Shown: in pieces, positions 46,811 through 58,344 of the stretch
How positions within the stretch are numbered: the stretch's first letter is position 1
Layout of the letters: each line of letters opens with the position of its first letter
Assembly (NCBI RefSeq): GCF_000006565.2
Contig: NC_031476.1
Coordinates: 1,140,458-1,204,457, forward strand
Reading direction: 5' to 3'
DNA from: Toxoplasma gondii ME49
Taxonomy: Eukaryota; Apicomplexa; Conoidasida; Eucoccidiorida; Sarcocystidae
DNA length: 64,000 bases
The notes under the pieces: model-generated
Databases searched by the model: none
The model's input: only the letters and a program-made list of their open reading frames with translations
What the model was told of the DNA's origin: nothing
Translations under genes and position numbers: made by a program

Positions 46811-49800
46811 GCATGGACTGCCATATCGAGACTTATATTTCCGTGTGCGGAATAGACTGGCGTGAGTTTGACGTGCATGCAGACGGAGCGAGGTGTCCAG
46901 AAAGAAGGCAAGGGACAAGTGTGAATTTGGCTTGAGCTCAGGTTTCGTTTGCAGGCTTTGCAACTTGTTACGGAAACTCTAAGCTTCGATTCCTCTCGAA
47001 TAAGACGGGAGATACCTCAGGTTCTACTCTTCTCTGTGTGGAGGTGGACAAGTTCCTGCGGACTCAGTTGCAGAGAACTGTCGCACGGCTTGACTCTAAA
47101 CGGACCTGGCGAACTCGGAAAGCCGCTGCATTCTTCCCGGTGTCGAAAATGCGCTGCGCCACCGGGTCTTCCTCCAAATGCATCATCCGCACCAACACCG
47201 GCGGTGGCTTCTTCTTCCTGCCGAGGAAAACCGAGAAACACAAGTCGACAGTCACCAGGAAAAACCTATTTTCACATGTACCATACAAGCATTACACAAG
47301 CGAATACATACATATATATATATATATATGGAGATTCACATATAAGCAGCTATGAATACTATATATATATATATGTACATGCGTATATTTTTTGTATATT
47401 TGTGAAGGTAGACACGGGCAAAAGGTGGGATGGGTCTGGAGGATATAGCCAGTCAAGGTTTCCCCAAGGGGAGCCGCTGTCGGACAGAAACACCAAGGCC
47501 AAGTAGGTGAGACACCGTACGCATGCATCTCTAGAAATGCATGTGCTCTCTGTTTACCGACGAATGTGATTGTCTGGGAGTGGAAGCGGGGCAAGAGTTC
47601 AAGTGGAGAGTCCTTCGCACAACGAACGAATCTCGGAGAAACGGCCTCGAGTGGAGGGCATGTTCTTTTTAATGCAGAGAAACAACGCATGAGAAGGCGA
47701 GAGAAAATGGCTTCTCTTCTGCAAGTAGAAACGGCGACTGAAACAATTTCGACTTCTTACCTCAGACTTTTGACACACTCCACGCTGACGGAACAAACGA
47801 TGGAGCACATGGCAATTTCGCTGCGGGTCATGATTCGGAAATGAGCCTCGAAGAAATCCAAGTATAGCCAGAGGCAGCGACCGACGTCGTCTCGCGACCT
47901 GAACAGAAAAATGCGAAAGACATCCGAGAACTGCAGGGGAAAAAAGCAGAGAGAGAGTTGGACACACAAAAAAACGCAGAAGACCGGATAAAAATACTTG
48001 TTTCGACACAAAAAAAAGTATATATCTTACATATATGCACATCAATATACATGTATACGTATACGAATCTATATCCAATCGAATATGTGTGTTGATATTT
48101 GTCTGCAGCGATCAGCTAATATAAGCATATATATATATATATATATATATATGCAGAATAGTATATACATATGTATTATTATTTGTTCGATCACATCCAA
48201 AAGTGGGCAACAGAGTACGGAAGGCGGGGAGACTGACAGAAAGGCGTAGAGAAGTTTCAGCTGGGACCGCGCCGTCTTCGAAAAAGCCCCGAGGCGCGCC
48301 AAGACCTGTACATACACTCGAAGCGGAGAAGGCGGTCGAAAGGCTACTTTAAGGTTTTGTGATTGCAATTAGGAAAGGTGATACGCGCATTCTTTTTACT
48401 TCATACAAGATACGCAGTGGTCTCTCAGGCGCCAAGGGCCGAAAGCTGGTGCTGCAGAAAGGCGGTTTGTAGTGCACGGAACAAATCCGTAACGCCTTCG
48501 CCGCACTTTGGCACTCTTGTAATTTAATTCGACGCGCGTGAAGTCCCGCTAGGCGCGCTGTTCCAATTTAGAGTAAAGGGAAACTTTCGAGGAAGGCAGA
48601 GTCGAAGGCGTTCGAAAGCAGGCACCCCAGAGAGTGTACCAGGGCAGCAGAGCAGCGCCAGCGAGGAAAAAGAGCAAGACGAGAAACCGTGGCGAAGACA
48701 CTGTCACCTCTGCGTTTGAATCGTCAAAAATGTAGGCCAGAAACAGACGGAAAACGAGCAAAAGAGCCGAAAGTGTCAGAGGGTTGAGAGGAGGGCGCAA
48801 GGAAAGCTAAAACGGCCTGCTGATGGATGGAGAGAAGGCAGTAAAGGGCCTCGAAGAAGAGGAACGATAAACACGGAGAACATGAAGCACCAGAAGTCCG
48901 CGGGGAGTCAAAAAAAACACTGTTTCTGTTTGCCTAACTCACCAGTGGTGACCACCACGATTGCGGACAAGAAAAGAAAATAAACGAGAGCAAGAGAAGT
49001 GCAGATCGCAGCTCGAACGCGCCTAAGTGAGAGACGGACGAACCTGGTACTCAAGAATGACTTTGAAGATGAGCTGCAGTTGATTCTGACTCGTCGCGAA
49101 ATGGAAGTCCGCCCACCGCATGAGTTGGTCGAGTTTTTGCTGAACCAAGTCACACAGAATCGTCAGCGGAGTCGCACGAAGGGGACGCGAGGCGCGCGCA
49201 AGGCGGCTTTCGTCTGCTCAGTCGAACGTTCCGATCGAGGAATCGAAGACAGTCGACAGCCCCACACAAACCTCCACATAGATCCTTTGCTCCAAAGATA
49301 CATCGATGCATGCATAGACACACATGCACACAGACATATACACAAACACCTTCGTTGGCGGATAGTGCGCGGTACTGGGCATTTTTTTCGACGTACTAAG
49401 GCGTAGAGACGTTCTTCATTGCATGCGCGTGCAAATCTCCTTTACCTTTTGCTTTGTGGCAGCGGTCTCCTTCTTGCGCATGCGCCAAAGGTCGTGAGCG
49501 ATCGCGAAACCGAAGCCCAGAGCGCCTCCGACGACGAAGCAAAAAACCATCATGATCGGACCCCAGGCCATGACACACACCATCGCTCCTGAGGCCGGAC
49601 ACACAGAAAACGGCGACTACTCACGCAAGAGAGCCAAGCAAAACAGGAGCCCAAAACGTCTTCTTCACGTTCGTTCCACACGCATGCACACATGCACATA
49701 TATATACATATATACATATATATATGTATATATATATATATATATAGATACATAGATACATAGATAAATGTATAGAGATACATATGGAAATGATCCCTCA

Positions 49801-51333
49801 TCGATGCATTAAGCGTGCAGATGCGGAGATGTTTACGTCGCATTTCCTTTGTGTCGGTCTCATGCTCAGTGTCTGCAGCAGCATCACGACGGTGTCTTCG
49901 AGCCAGCAGACCCGGTCTCCTGTGCACACACATCGGTTTCTCTGGGAACAAATTTTTGCGTAAAACTCAGTCCTGTGCTCAGGGGGTTTTCTGTGCATGC
50001 GCGGCGTTCGAGTGTATCTTGGTCAACCTTGCGGACCTGCAGCGGTGTTCATCGTCCACTCTGTCGTCGAAGTTCGGAAGGGAAGCTGCTTCGCCTGCTG
50101 CTCCATGTACACTCTCTCAAACTCTTCGCTTTCACCCAGTTCGTCGACTTGTTCTTCATCTACACGCTCGTTCCAGTAATTCATATAGTTCATGTATCTG
50201 AAAGAAAGTGACAAAAATGTGGATGTTCGGACCTTCGGCTTCCGAAAAAAGACGCACGTTCGCAGCCTCCTTAACGTCGACATGTCGACCTCTACACTGC
50301 ATCTGCTCCTAGGTACGAGAGGTACGTGGAGCGTCCTGGATGAGCTGCGTTCCCTACCGACAATTTAGAACTGAGAGAAACTCAGAAGGCATACGCGATG
50401 TACATACACCCCGGACAGACCTTGGAAATCTGTGTTGACCTCATCCTCAGTGGACACACATCGCAGATCAACCTCTGAGAAGCCCACATGAATGCCCTGT
50501 GGTTGGTTCCGCGAAGAGACAGCGTTGTCTTATTCCCTTGTGCCATAAAGCACTCAGGCTGCCTCACTCTTTTTTCCTGTCAGCATCTCTGGACCTGGTT
50601 CTAAAGCCCTTCCTGGCGTATCCTCTTCACAGACGATGCCTTTCGCTTTCACTTTCCATAAGAGTGAATACGCAGTTCTGTGTATCTATAGTTGCAGAGG
50701 GAATCTGCACCAACATGCAGATCGACATCCGTAAGCATGCACATGCGCATTTATGTATGTATTTGTAAGCGCTATAGAGCGATCTAAAACAGCCTTTCTT
50801 TTTTCTTGGTCCCACCTCCAGCTCCTGCTTTTTCTCTCTCCTTTCTCTCATCTGTCCAACTGCCCTCATCTCTTTTCATCTCGATTCTATCGTCTTCCTC
50901 TCCCATGTCTCGTCTCTCTCTCCTCCTCCTCTGTCTGTTCTTGTGCTTGCTCTCGTCTTCTCTCTCACCCTTTGGGTACGGCATCGACGCCGTCGATCAC
51001 CCCCCTGAGGAGAGCCACAGCAGTCGCTGCATCTTCTACAGACGCTCTTGCGCTTTTTCTGGTTTGTCTCGGGTCGCGCGTCGCAGCGCTGGTCCCCAGC
51101 CGCGAGCGAGACACGGACTCCTCCATCGTTACGTTCGGCGACTCCTCTGTGGGGGACGCTGGAGTTTCAGATCCCTCACAGTCACCCACCGGCTCTGCGC
51201 TGCGGCCTTTCTCTTCGCCACTGCCTGAATGAAACGGCAGACGCTCTCCCTGCGAGAGAGACTTGCGAGAACTGGATCGTCGAGCGATCGATGTTGAGGC
51301 AGGTTCTGCCGATCCTGTCTCCGGAGGCGCCAT
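40037..51333 (-). CDS. Multi-exon membrane-anchored START-domain lipid-binding protein
   Basis: A predicted lipid transfer or sensing protein of 957 residues, from 17 exons whose phases all close: 51333-50969, 50197-50037, 49588-49446, 49139-49044, 48806-48640, 47898-47761, 47217-47106, 46345-46252, 45833-45451, 44972-44489, 43528-43453, 42889-42674, 42290-42179, 42060-42008, 41108-41044, 40744-40662, 40162-40037. The C-terminal 240 residues are a StAR-related/PCTP-like START fold: [99 protein letters not shown]. The N-terminal part has hydrophobic helices near residues 180-205 ([19 protein letters not shown]), 264-280 and 294-311, so the protein is probably anchored in a membrane with START exposed. 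The middle (exons 9-10) is acidic, Ser/Pro-rich and ends in a Lys-rich stretch. The borders of exons 5, 9 and 10 are the least certain; START exons are firm. Confidence 0.82.
40270..40500. repeat. (TA)n microsatellite cluster
   Basis: Two blocks of TA repeats (about 40275-40296 and 40401-40497) in the last intron of the START gene. Confidence 0.75.
41725..41822. repeat. (TA)n microsatellite
   Basis: ATATAT runs broken by CATA and TGTCACAA, in the START-gene intron between the exons at 42060-42008 and 41108-41044. Confidence 0.75.
42420..42545. repeat. TACA/(TA)n tract followed by GCATGCA repeats
   Basis: CATACATAC units, then an uninterrupted TA run near 42472-42492, then TGCATGCACATGCACGCATGC. 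It lies in the START-gene intron between the exons at 42889-42674 and 42290-42179. Confidence 0.7.
45271..45480. repeat. G-run plus (TA)n and (AGATAC)n tract
   Basis: Eleven consecutive G at 45271-45281, then [15 protein letters not shown] sequence to 45291, then a TA run, then ATAGATACAGA-type units. It is in the START-gene intron between the exons at 45833-45451 and 44972-44489. The G-rich strand could form a quadruplex; that is inference. Confidence 0.7.
46700..46815. repeat. (TA)n microsatellite
   Basis: Alternating TA with CATACATG interruptions, in the START-gene intron between the exons at 47217-47106 and 46345-46252. Confidence 0.75.
47305..47400. repeat. (TA)n microsatellite
   Basis: Two TA runs in the START-gene intron between the exons at 47898-47761 and 47217-47106. 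Confidence 0.7.
48010..48185. repeat. AT-rich tract with (TA)n run
   Basis: The purest TA run is at about 48125-48151. It lies in the START-gene intron between the exons at 48806-48640 and 47898-47761. Confidence 0.7.
49690..49790. repeat. (TA)n and (GATACATA)n tract
   Basis: TA runs followed by GATACATAGATACATA units in the START-gene intron between the exons at 50197-50037 and 49588-49446. Confidence 0.7.
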
Positions 51334-54300
51334 CGCGAAAAAACACCTGTGAGGAGAAAGACGAGATAACCGGTAGAGTCGCCACGATCTTAAACCGTAC
51401 CACTGGATTGGTGTATCGTTTTTTCATGCATCTAACACCGTTACGGACTGTAGCCTCCAAGCGACCACGACTGTCGGCAGGCTTTTGATTCCTACACGTT
51501 CGCCTGCCTCAAGCAGTCCTCTGGAGTGGGGTCTCTTTGGAGGCAGACAGGTACAGAGGGCCTGCGAGTTAGAAAGGAACGCGGAAAACCCAGTGCTAGG
51601 AACGGCGGATTAGACGTAAAGGGAAGAATCTTTTGTTAGGTGTCAGTTGATGAGAAAACGGGTTAACAGTTGCTCGCTACGCGGATCGAAAGGGAATTCC
51701 AGAACAAACTTTGGGAACTCGAGGAAGGCAAAAAGGAATGAGTAGGCACTTGTTACGCGAGTGGACAGGGAAATCGAGACTCACTATGTGACGAAAGTGG
51801 AACAAGACGATCGGAAGATTCACAGCAAAAATCGAGACGCTTGTCTGTTGAGGTAGACACGATCCACGAGACTCGACGTAGAGTAGAGGGATCGATCCGT
51901 TCGGGCTCGCGCAGGCGAAAGAAAAACGCTAACTCCCAGTGGCCAGAAGGGAACTTCGCCGGGGTGGCAAAGCGCAGAGCCGCCGCTGGCTTTCCAGAAA
52001 CAAACGAGGGAATTCTCGCGTCGACGCCTTCATTTAAAAGAAAGACCGTCTCAAAGAGAAGACGGTTAAGAATGGTGCACGATGTGCAAAGCGCGATTTT
52101 TGTCGGCCTGGACAAGACAACTACGGACGAGGTGAGCATGTGGTTATGAATGACTTGCCGGAGGTGAATCCGGTCTACACAGGTGTCCAACTTCAACCTT
52201 CCAGTCTAAAATTCATCCTGGAATGAGGAACTCTGACTCAGCTAGACAGAGCGGAGAGTGTAACAGAGAAAACGGGATTTGTCTGTCCTCGGAACGGCCA
52301 GTTCCATGGCAAAAGCTGTGCTGGTGATAGCTCGGCCTCAAGTTCGGCGCTTCGGATCGCTTCAAAGCTAAACTCGCGAGGAAGTGAGTGGCATGCACGC
52401 GCGAGAAAACACCTCCGACGCAGACAAAAACTCTATGGCAAAGCGGCCAACTTCTCCACAAAAAACAAAGACGCAAAGAGCACATCGAAGTCAGCCCCGC
52501 GAAGACTGCGGCCGCGCACTGGCTAGGCACCCCAAACAAAGGGTGTGCGAAACCGCCAACAGAAGTCGTCAGTCATCGTGAAAACGGCGGAGTTCCTCAT
52601 TTCCTTGTCAATCCCCACAGAAAGAGAGAAGGGGACATCCCTGCGGAGCTCGCAGAAGGTAAACACTCAAAAGCGCTGAAGAAAGCGCGTGTCTTGGGAG
52701 GACAACAGCACGGGCAACTACTGAGAAGCCGCACATGGAGAGAGGGGCACTTCGGGGTGGCGGTAGCGTCGTGCACAGCTTACCAAACGAACTCGGGTGG
52801 AAAGCGCTCACGTCTACTCTCCAGGAGTCTTCTCTTTCCCATGCTAGATGTGCTGTTTCCTCAACTAAAGCAGTGTTTTCCCCGTTCCGGTCCTGTGCCG
52901 TGCTAAGCAACCGGCCGACAGTCCGGAAAGTGTCCGCTGGAAGCGAGGACGTGAGAGCTACCATGACAGTGAAGCGCTTCTAGCAGGATCAACTGTGCAG
53001 CATGTGCATTATCTGCTGAAGAGGCAGCTATCTGATATATAGACTGAACGTTTTGTAGCCTCAAAAAACTCCCTTTCTGCGGGAGAACGGCTGCGGTCGA
53101 ATACGGAAAAGCTCCATGCAGTGTCGCCACACAGCGAAACATACGAATAGTCGAGCATCCTCGGAACCCCTTGTCAGGCAAAGATACGGACTACTGAAGT
53201 CTTGTCTCTGATTGTCTGTCTGGAACTAGTCTTTCTCTCGGGGTTGAAACACTCATCCTCACCCAGTTCCTAAGTGTGTCGATTCTGCCCACAGCGGCCG
53301 AGTAGACGGCCTCCCAGATCCAGTGGTAAGCACCACATACAATAGTCTGGCCCTGTACCGCCGCTTATCCTCCGCAGAGCAGGACAAGCGGTATTCGAAC
53401 GAGTGTCTACACAATATCACTGTGACAGCCGCAAACTGTCATACCATCGTGCTCTCATGTAGTCACGTAGATTCGTTATCCAAAGTGTGGTTGCTCAGAT
53501 CGCATGATGTTTCTACGAGCCTTGTTAACGTGCTTCTCGCTGGGCAACAACCCTGCTGGATTAGGCACTCTGAGACAACGCATATCACTGCAAAGACAAT
53601 TTAAATAATCGTGTTCTGTTGGTTGCCTCTTCGTGATTCTACCACTGAGGACCCGGCTGGCCGTTTCAACCAATCATAGCCGATGCATTGTTGGAAGTCA
53701 GGGACCTCCAGAGCACAGTCTCTGAGTCATGTCAGTGGTCCGGCTAGGTTCACCAGAGGACAGTCGCGTAGAGTTGCCATGTGGTTGTGGAGAAGGATTT
53801 GTGCCAGTATTGCTCTAAAGCAAGGACCTTGAAGGAGATCGTCACTGAAGAGGTGCTGCCCTTTGCGAATCTGCTACGTCCGTTCGGTCCAAAACCAAAC
53901 ACTTGCTCCGAAATGTGGCTCTATCATGAAAGACACTCATAAGTCTGCCGATATGGATCCGAAAGCACGTCGAAGGAGGATTTCTAATCTTCTATTTGTG
54001 AAATGGGCGTTCTATGTCCGTGCACATTGTACGGACTCTACATGGCAGCAACATCTGTTTCCTTGCCTTCTGCGAATGGCGATAGGTGTTTCGAACCGTC
54101 GCGTCCGGAAATTAAACTACCAGGAATCGGCCACTAACTGTGAGCGCTTCGTTTACCATGAAAATAAATGCGTTCCGATTGCCGCTTGGGCATCATCTTT
54201 GCAAATATTGCAGCCATCTGTTTCTCGGCTCCGCAGAATGCCGTCCGCCATAGAGCCGTGCATGTTCCTAGCTCCGTTTCAATGACAAATACCAGCGACA

Positions 54301-54740
54301 GCGCAATAAAAAAAGCGGTGTGTGTTTCCTTGGCGTGGACAGAACACAGCAATATGACCGTTTCTTCGCGAATGACAAGCGACAGATCCTCCCCAGTTCT
54401 CCGCCCTGACTGCGAGGCGCACATTTATGGCATTCTATTTCTTGAAGCAAGCCAACAGTCAACGCAGCGAGCTGATTCTTTGTACCGGTGTCGCCCTTAG
54501 ATGTCATCGAGATACACAGCCTGAAGCTCCATGAACCGCTGCAAACAAACGGACGCAGAAAACCGAACAATCATCACCTGCAACAGGAACAAAAAAAACT
54601 CATGAGCCCCGCAGCCGCATTCCGCTGTCTAGACACCCCACGCAAGCGTTGTGGCTAGACGGCATTGCTTACTCGCCTTCACTTGTTCAGCCCCTCACAC
54701 AGTCGAACGCTATTCTTTCGTAACGCCCCTTCTGTGTTCA
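51334..54740. other. Intergenic region, no gene recognised
   Basis: Lies upstream of the START gene and downstream of TFIIE alpha, both on the minus strand. Only short, domain-free frames are present on either strand. It probably contains the START-gene promoter and leader and the TFIIE alpha 3' untranslated region. No RNA gene or transposon seen. Confidence 0.5.
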
Positions 54741-57700
54741 TTACAGAAGCTTGCCCTTCCTTCTCCGGCCGGCGTGTGCCGGCGCCTCGCCAGGAACGGG
54801 CGACTGGCCGACGTAGCTCACCTCATGTTCCTCAGCTGTCATTTCCAGTTGAAATTCCGCGGCTTCCTCGAGAGTCATTTCCCGTCCTAGTTTCCCGACA
54901 AAGAACAAAGGTGCCGAACTGCCTCCACCACCTAGGCCTGCCGAAGCGTCTGTGTCGGTCCTCTCGAGCGCCGAAGCCTCCACCCCGGCACTGGCTTCGT
55001 GTGCACCTACAGCCGAGGCCAGCCCCGCAGGTCCGCCTGGCCCTGCATGCACGCCGCCTCTCGCCCGACAAAGGTCTTCCTCTGGAGCCTCTCGGTTCGC
55101 CACTGCAGCAGCCGCCCTTGGTCTCTTGGCCGGGTGGGCAGCTGCAACGCAATCCACTGCCTGTGAGTGTGCCGACGAAGCCTCGCTTGCACTTGGTGCC
55201 TTCCCTGCATCTGCAGGCGACGTCCGACCGGTTTGTCTGCTCAGGCTTGCATGCACTGGTTGCGCACCACCTGGCCTCGGTACGGAGCCACGCGTCATGG
55301 AGCCGAAAGACACAGACGCACTTTTGCTTCCAGTTCCAGAGAGACTTCCCTTCATGGAGAACCGGATCTGGTTTCGGCTGCCCCCTGCACCCTGACTCGC
55401 TGTGCCGGGCCGAGCGCTGGCTGCTGACACATCCGATCCAGCTCCTTGAAGCCGCGCCTGCGAGGAGACACTGCCAAGAGCTCCTGCCTCCGCCGCGGCG
55501 AACGATATCACACCTGCCGACGCCGACCGCGCCAGCGGCGGAGACGCGCATGCAGAGGCAGCCGCCTCGCCAGCTTGCTGCTCAGACATCACCCAGGCGG
55601 GCGTCTGCCGCCTCGCGCCTGTCTCCCCGGAGCCTGCAAGCCCCTGGCGCATCTGCAGCTGCACGGTGCCTGCCCCTGCAACAAAAGAGCGAAAGAGGCG
55701 TGAGACATCAGCCGTCAGAGATTCACATTCAACAGCTTCAAAGCACGAACCGGACCCAGCACGCCACACTAGACGCGAAACACGAGGAGAGCCGACGCGA
55801 CAGCTGTCCCAAAACCAACGTCAGTGCCGTCTCCTCAGAGGAACGAGAATAAAACTACACCAGAACAGCAGAAGGTACCGTCAACACCCCAGCTCCTCAA
55901 CAGAGCACCAGCGAGAAAGCGGGGAAATCGAATGTGGATAGCAGGAAACGTGGACGCCAGGGAGAGGGGGCAGAGACGTTTCTTCTCACCAGGAAGACTT
56001 GTGTCGCTCATCGTGTCGTCAGCGCCCAGACCTGATCCCGAAGAGCCGCTGCGGTCGACGGCACTTTCGGTTGTGCTCCCTGCGCCAACGGAACTCTTTG
56101 CCGCCTCGTCTGCAGGTCTGTTTCGATGGGCGCTCCGCTCTGCTCGGCTGTAGGGGGGGAAGGACGGCACCTGCAAAAAATACAGGAAACCTGAAAGGTC
56201 TGTCTCCGCCTGCGCGCCGGAACACCGACGCATTTCGGCATGGCTGACGAGTTGCGCAACTGTCGCACGCAAACCAAAAGAGAAGCGAAGACTCCTCGGT
56301 GTGTTGCTAGGCACTTTGTAGATTCGTGGTCCACGCGAAACCGAAGAAAATGGAAAAAAGAGGCACAATCTGTTCTTCCCGTCTTCGTCGACTCTCTCGC
56401 AAGCCTCCTGTCCACGCTTCAGGACTTGCCTCCATGTTCCAGCCTCTCCGAACGAGAGTGCGGATCGTCTGCAGCTGTTTTTCACAGCGTTGCTGGAGCG
56501 AAATGGCTTGCTGCAGAGCCACTTTGCTATCCTGCATGCACAGACGCAAATACAAGATGACACAAGAGACTTCATCAATGTGTTCTATCGAGAAACTTGA
56601 CACACCCGCCAGCTTCAATTCCTGAAGCGTCACTTCTTCAGGCACCCAGCTGGCTGTCCTCGACCGAAAAAGCCTCTTTTGGATTATTGCGTTTTCTCCT
56701 TCACGCCTGCACCTGAGGCGCTCCATTCGAGACTTCAGAGAACCGCAAACAGCGCCACCGCGTACGGGCATGACGCAGGAGGAACCTTCGCGAAACGCGA
56801 GACTGGAACATCGCATTCATGTACTCGGCTAAGTCCACACGGACCGAAGTTCAAAGGGTTACACCATCTGGATATATACCATGTCAGCCTAAATGAATAA
56901 ATGAATACAGAAGACAGAAGCTACGATGGAGTGTTGCCATTGTGGCGAGAGTCTCTGGACGCTGTCTCTGCAGAGTTCAGACGGTACGAGAAAATCCGTA
57001 GAGAGCTCAGCAAGCCGTACGCATGTGTCTGCAGGCGAATATCCGGAATCCAAGCGGGACGGCGGTTTGCGAGATGGTCGGCAAGCGGCTTCCTCACCTC
57101 GTGTTCGAGTTTTTCGTCGCAGAATTTGCAGAGGAAGTGCGCATCACGCGGATCTACGTCAAGAAGCTGCGCCTCCAGCGCGTCGTACTTGGTCGAGCAT
57201 TTCGGGCAGAAAAAGACATCGCGGCCTTCCGCAGCGCGCCGGTTCTCCTCGACTTGCTGTTCCGCGCGTTGGAGTCGAAAGTGGAAGACGAGCAGACAAA
57301 AAGGAGATATTTTAAAGTAGAACGGCGCAGACTGAGACGCCTGACCCGCACCCACAGACGACGACGTCGACGGCTGATTCGGCGACGAAGACCCCCCTGC
57401 CCCGCTACTCGAGCTCACAGTGCTGCCACTGGACGATCCCACAACGCTGCAAACAGAAAACGGAAGGCACTCAAGAGGCATTCAACCACACACACACACA
57501 GATGAGAGAATCACATAGACAGATGGATAGGTAGATAGATAGACCTTTGGGCACCTATGAGGTATGTCGATCTGCTTGTGAACAGAAACATATATACATA
57601 TATATATATATATATATTGGTTGAGATAGCGGTGTTTGGTGACAAGACCCTAGGACTCACATATATGCAAATATATGTACATTCACACACACACAAGCAC

Positions 57701-58344
57701 AAGTACGAATCACCTTTTTATCTGCAAGTGTCTTTGAATCCGCTTCGTGTATCATTCGAGAGGTTTTAGAGGTCACGAACATGACAGTGGGGAAAGGAGG
57801 GGGAAACACAAGTCCTTGTTGGGTGGTTTTCTAGCACACCCGTCACCCCTATTGTTTGTTCCCAGGCTCACCTGTCGTTTCCTCTCGGGCCGGCGTTCCC
57901 CGGGGCTTGCGTGCTACTGGCGCCTTTCTCACTGCGGGCAGCTGCGCTCCCCACGCCACTCAGCTGCTCCTTGGCGACGAGCTGCATGCGCTCGAGAGCG
58001 GCGCAGGCCTCGCGGACGCGTCGGTCGGGCCATCCGAGTCTCTCGATCAAGTCGCGCTCGGTGTAGGCCTTCTCGTGGTGGGCGAGAAAGTCGACGATTA
58101 TGATTTGGTCGTCGTCGCAGAAGAGCCGAGAGGCCGCGGTCAAGAAGGCGCGAAACAAACTGCGGTCGAACGGCTTGGCGACGACCGCTGAGGCAGCGAG
58201 GTGCGAGGTCGACCGGGCCGCCGGGGCCTGCGCCTCCGACGTGGAAGCCTTCTCCGCACACGAAGAGGCGCCCGGCGCAGACGCCGTAGACGCCGAGGAG
58301 GCGAGAGAATGAGATGACGGGGAATCCAAGGCGACGCTCATCAT
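54741..58344 (-). CDS. GTF2E1: Transcription initiation factor IIE, alpha subunit
   Basis: General RNA polymerase II factor that recruits and stimulates TFIIH at the pre-initiation complex. Five exons with closing phases: 58344-57872, 57446-57098, 56531-56367, 56170-55990, 55675-54741, giving 700 residues. Residues 58-127 form the winged-helix domain (DDDQIIIVDFLAHHEKAYTE, RRVREACAALERMQLV). Residues 197-222 include the family's aromatic-rich FYFKISPFCLLVF segment. A zinc ribbon follows with C238-x2-C241 and C264-x2-C267 (FFCPKCSTKYDALEAQ, FLCKFCDEKLEHE). Exon 3 is helical. Exons 4-5 are Ser/Ala/Gly-rich and disordered, but near the C-terminus LFFVGKLGREMTLEEAAEF and EMTAEEHEVSYVG match the conserved motif of human TFIIE alpha (VAGRPFSYSEV, MTPEEKEAY). 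The start is the first of two adjacent ATGs. The end of exon 3 (GTGCCT donor) is the weakest border. A long plus-strand open frame at 54665-55852 is its shadow. Confidence 0.9.
57510..57700. repeat. (TA)n and (GATA)n tract
   Basis: AGATAGATAG units near 57520-57545 and an uninterrupted TA run at about 57598-57617, in intron 1 of TFIIE alpha. Confidence 0.7.

Noticed and set aside
48549..48640. Continuation of START exon 5 to a stop codon at 48549
   Set aside because: Stopping there would separate the membrane segments from the following phase-matched exons; the GTACAC donor at 48639 keeps the frame. Still possible as a truncated isoform.
54665..55852. 395-codon plus-strand open frame
   Set aside because: It is exactly antisense to the last exon of TFIIE alpha, whose minus-strand frame carries a conserved C-terminal motif; the plus frame is a GC-rich shadow.
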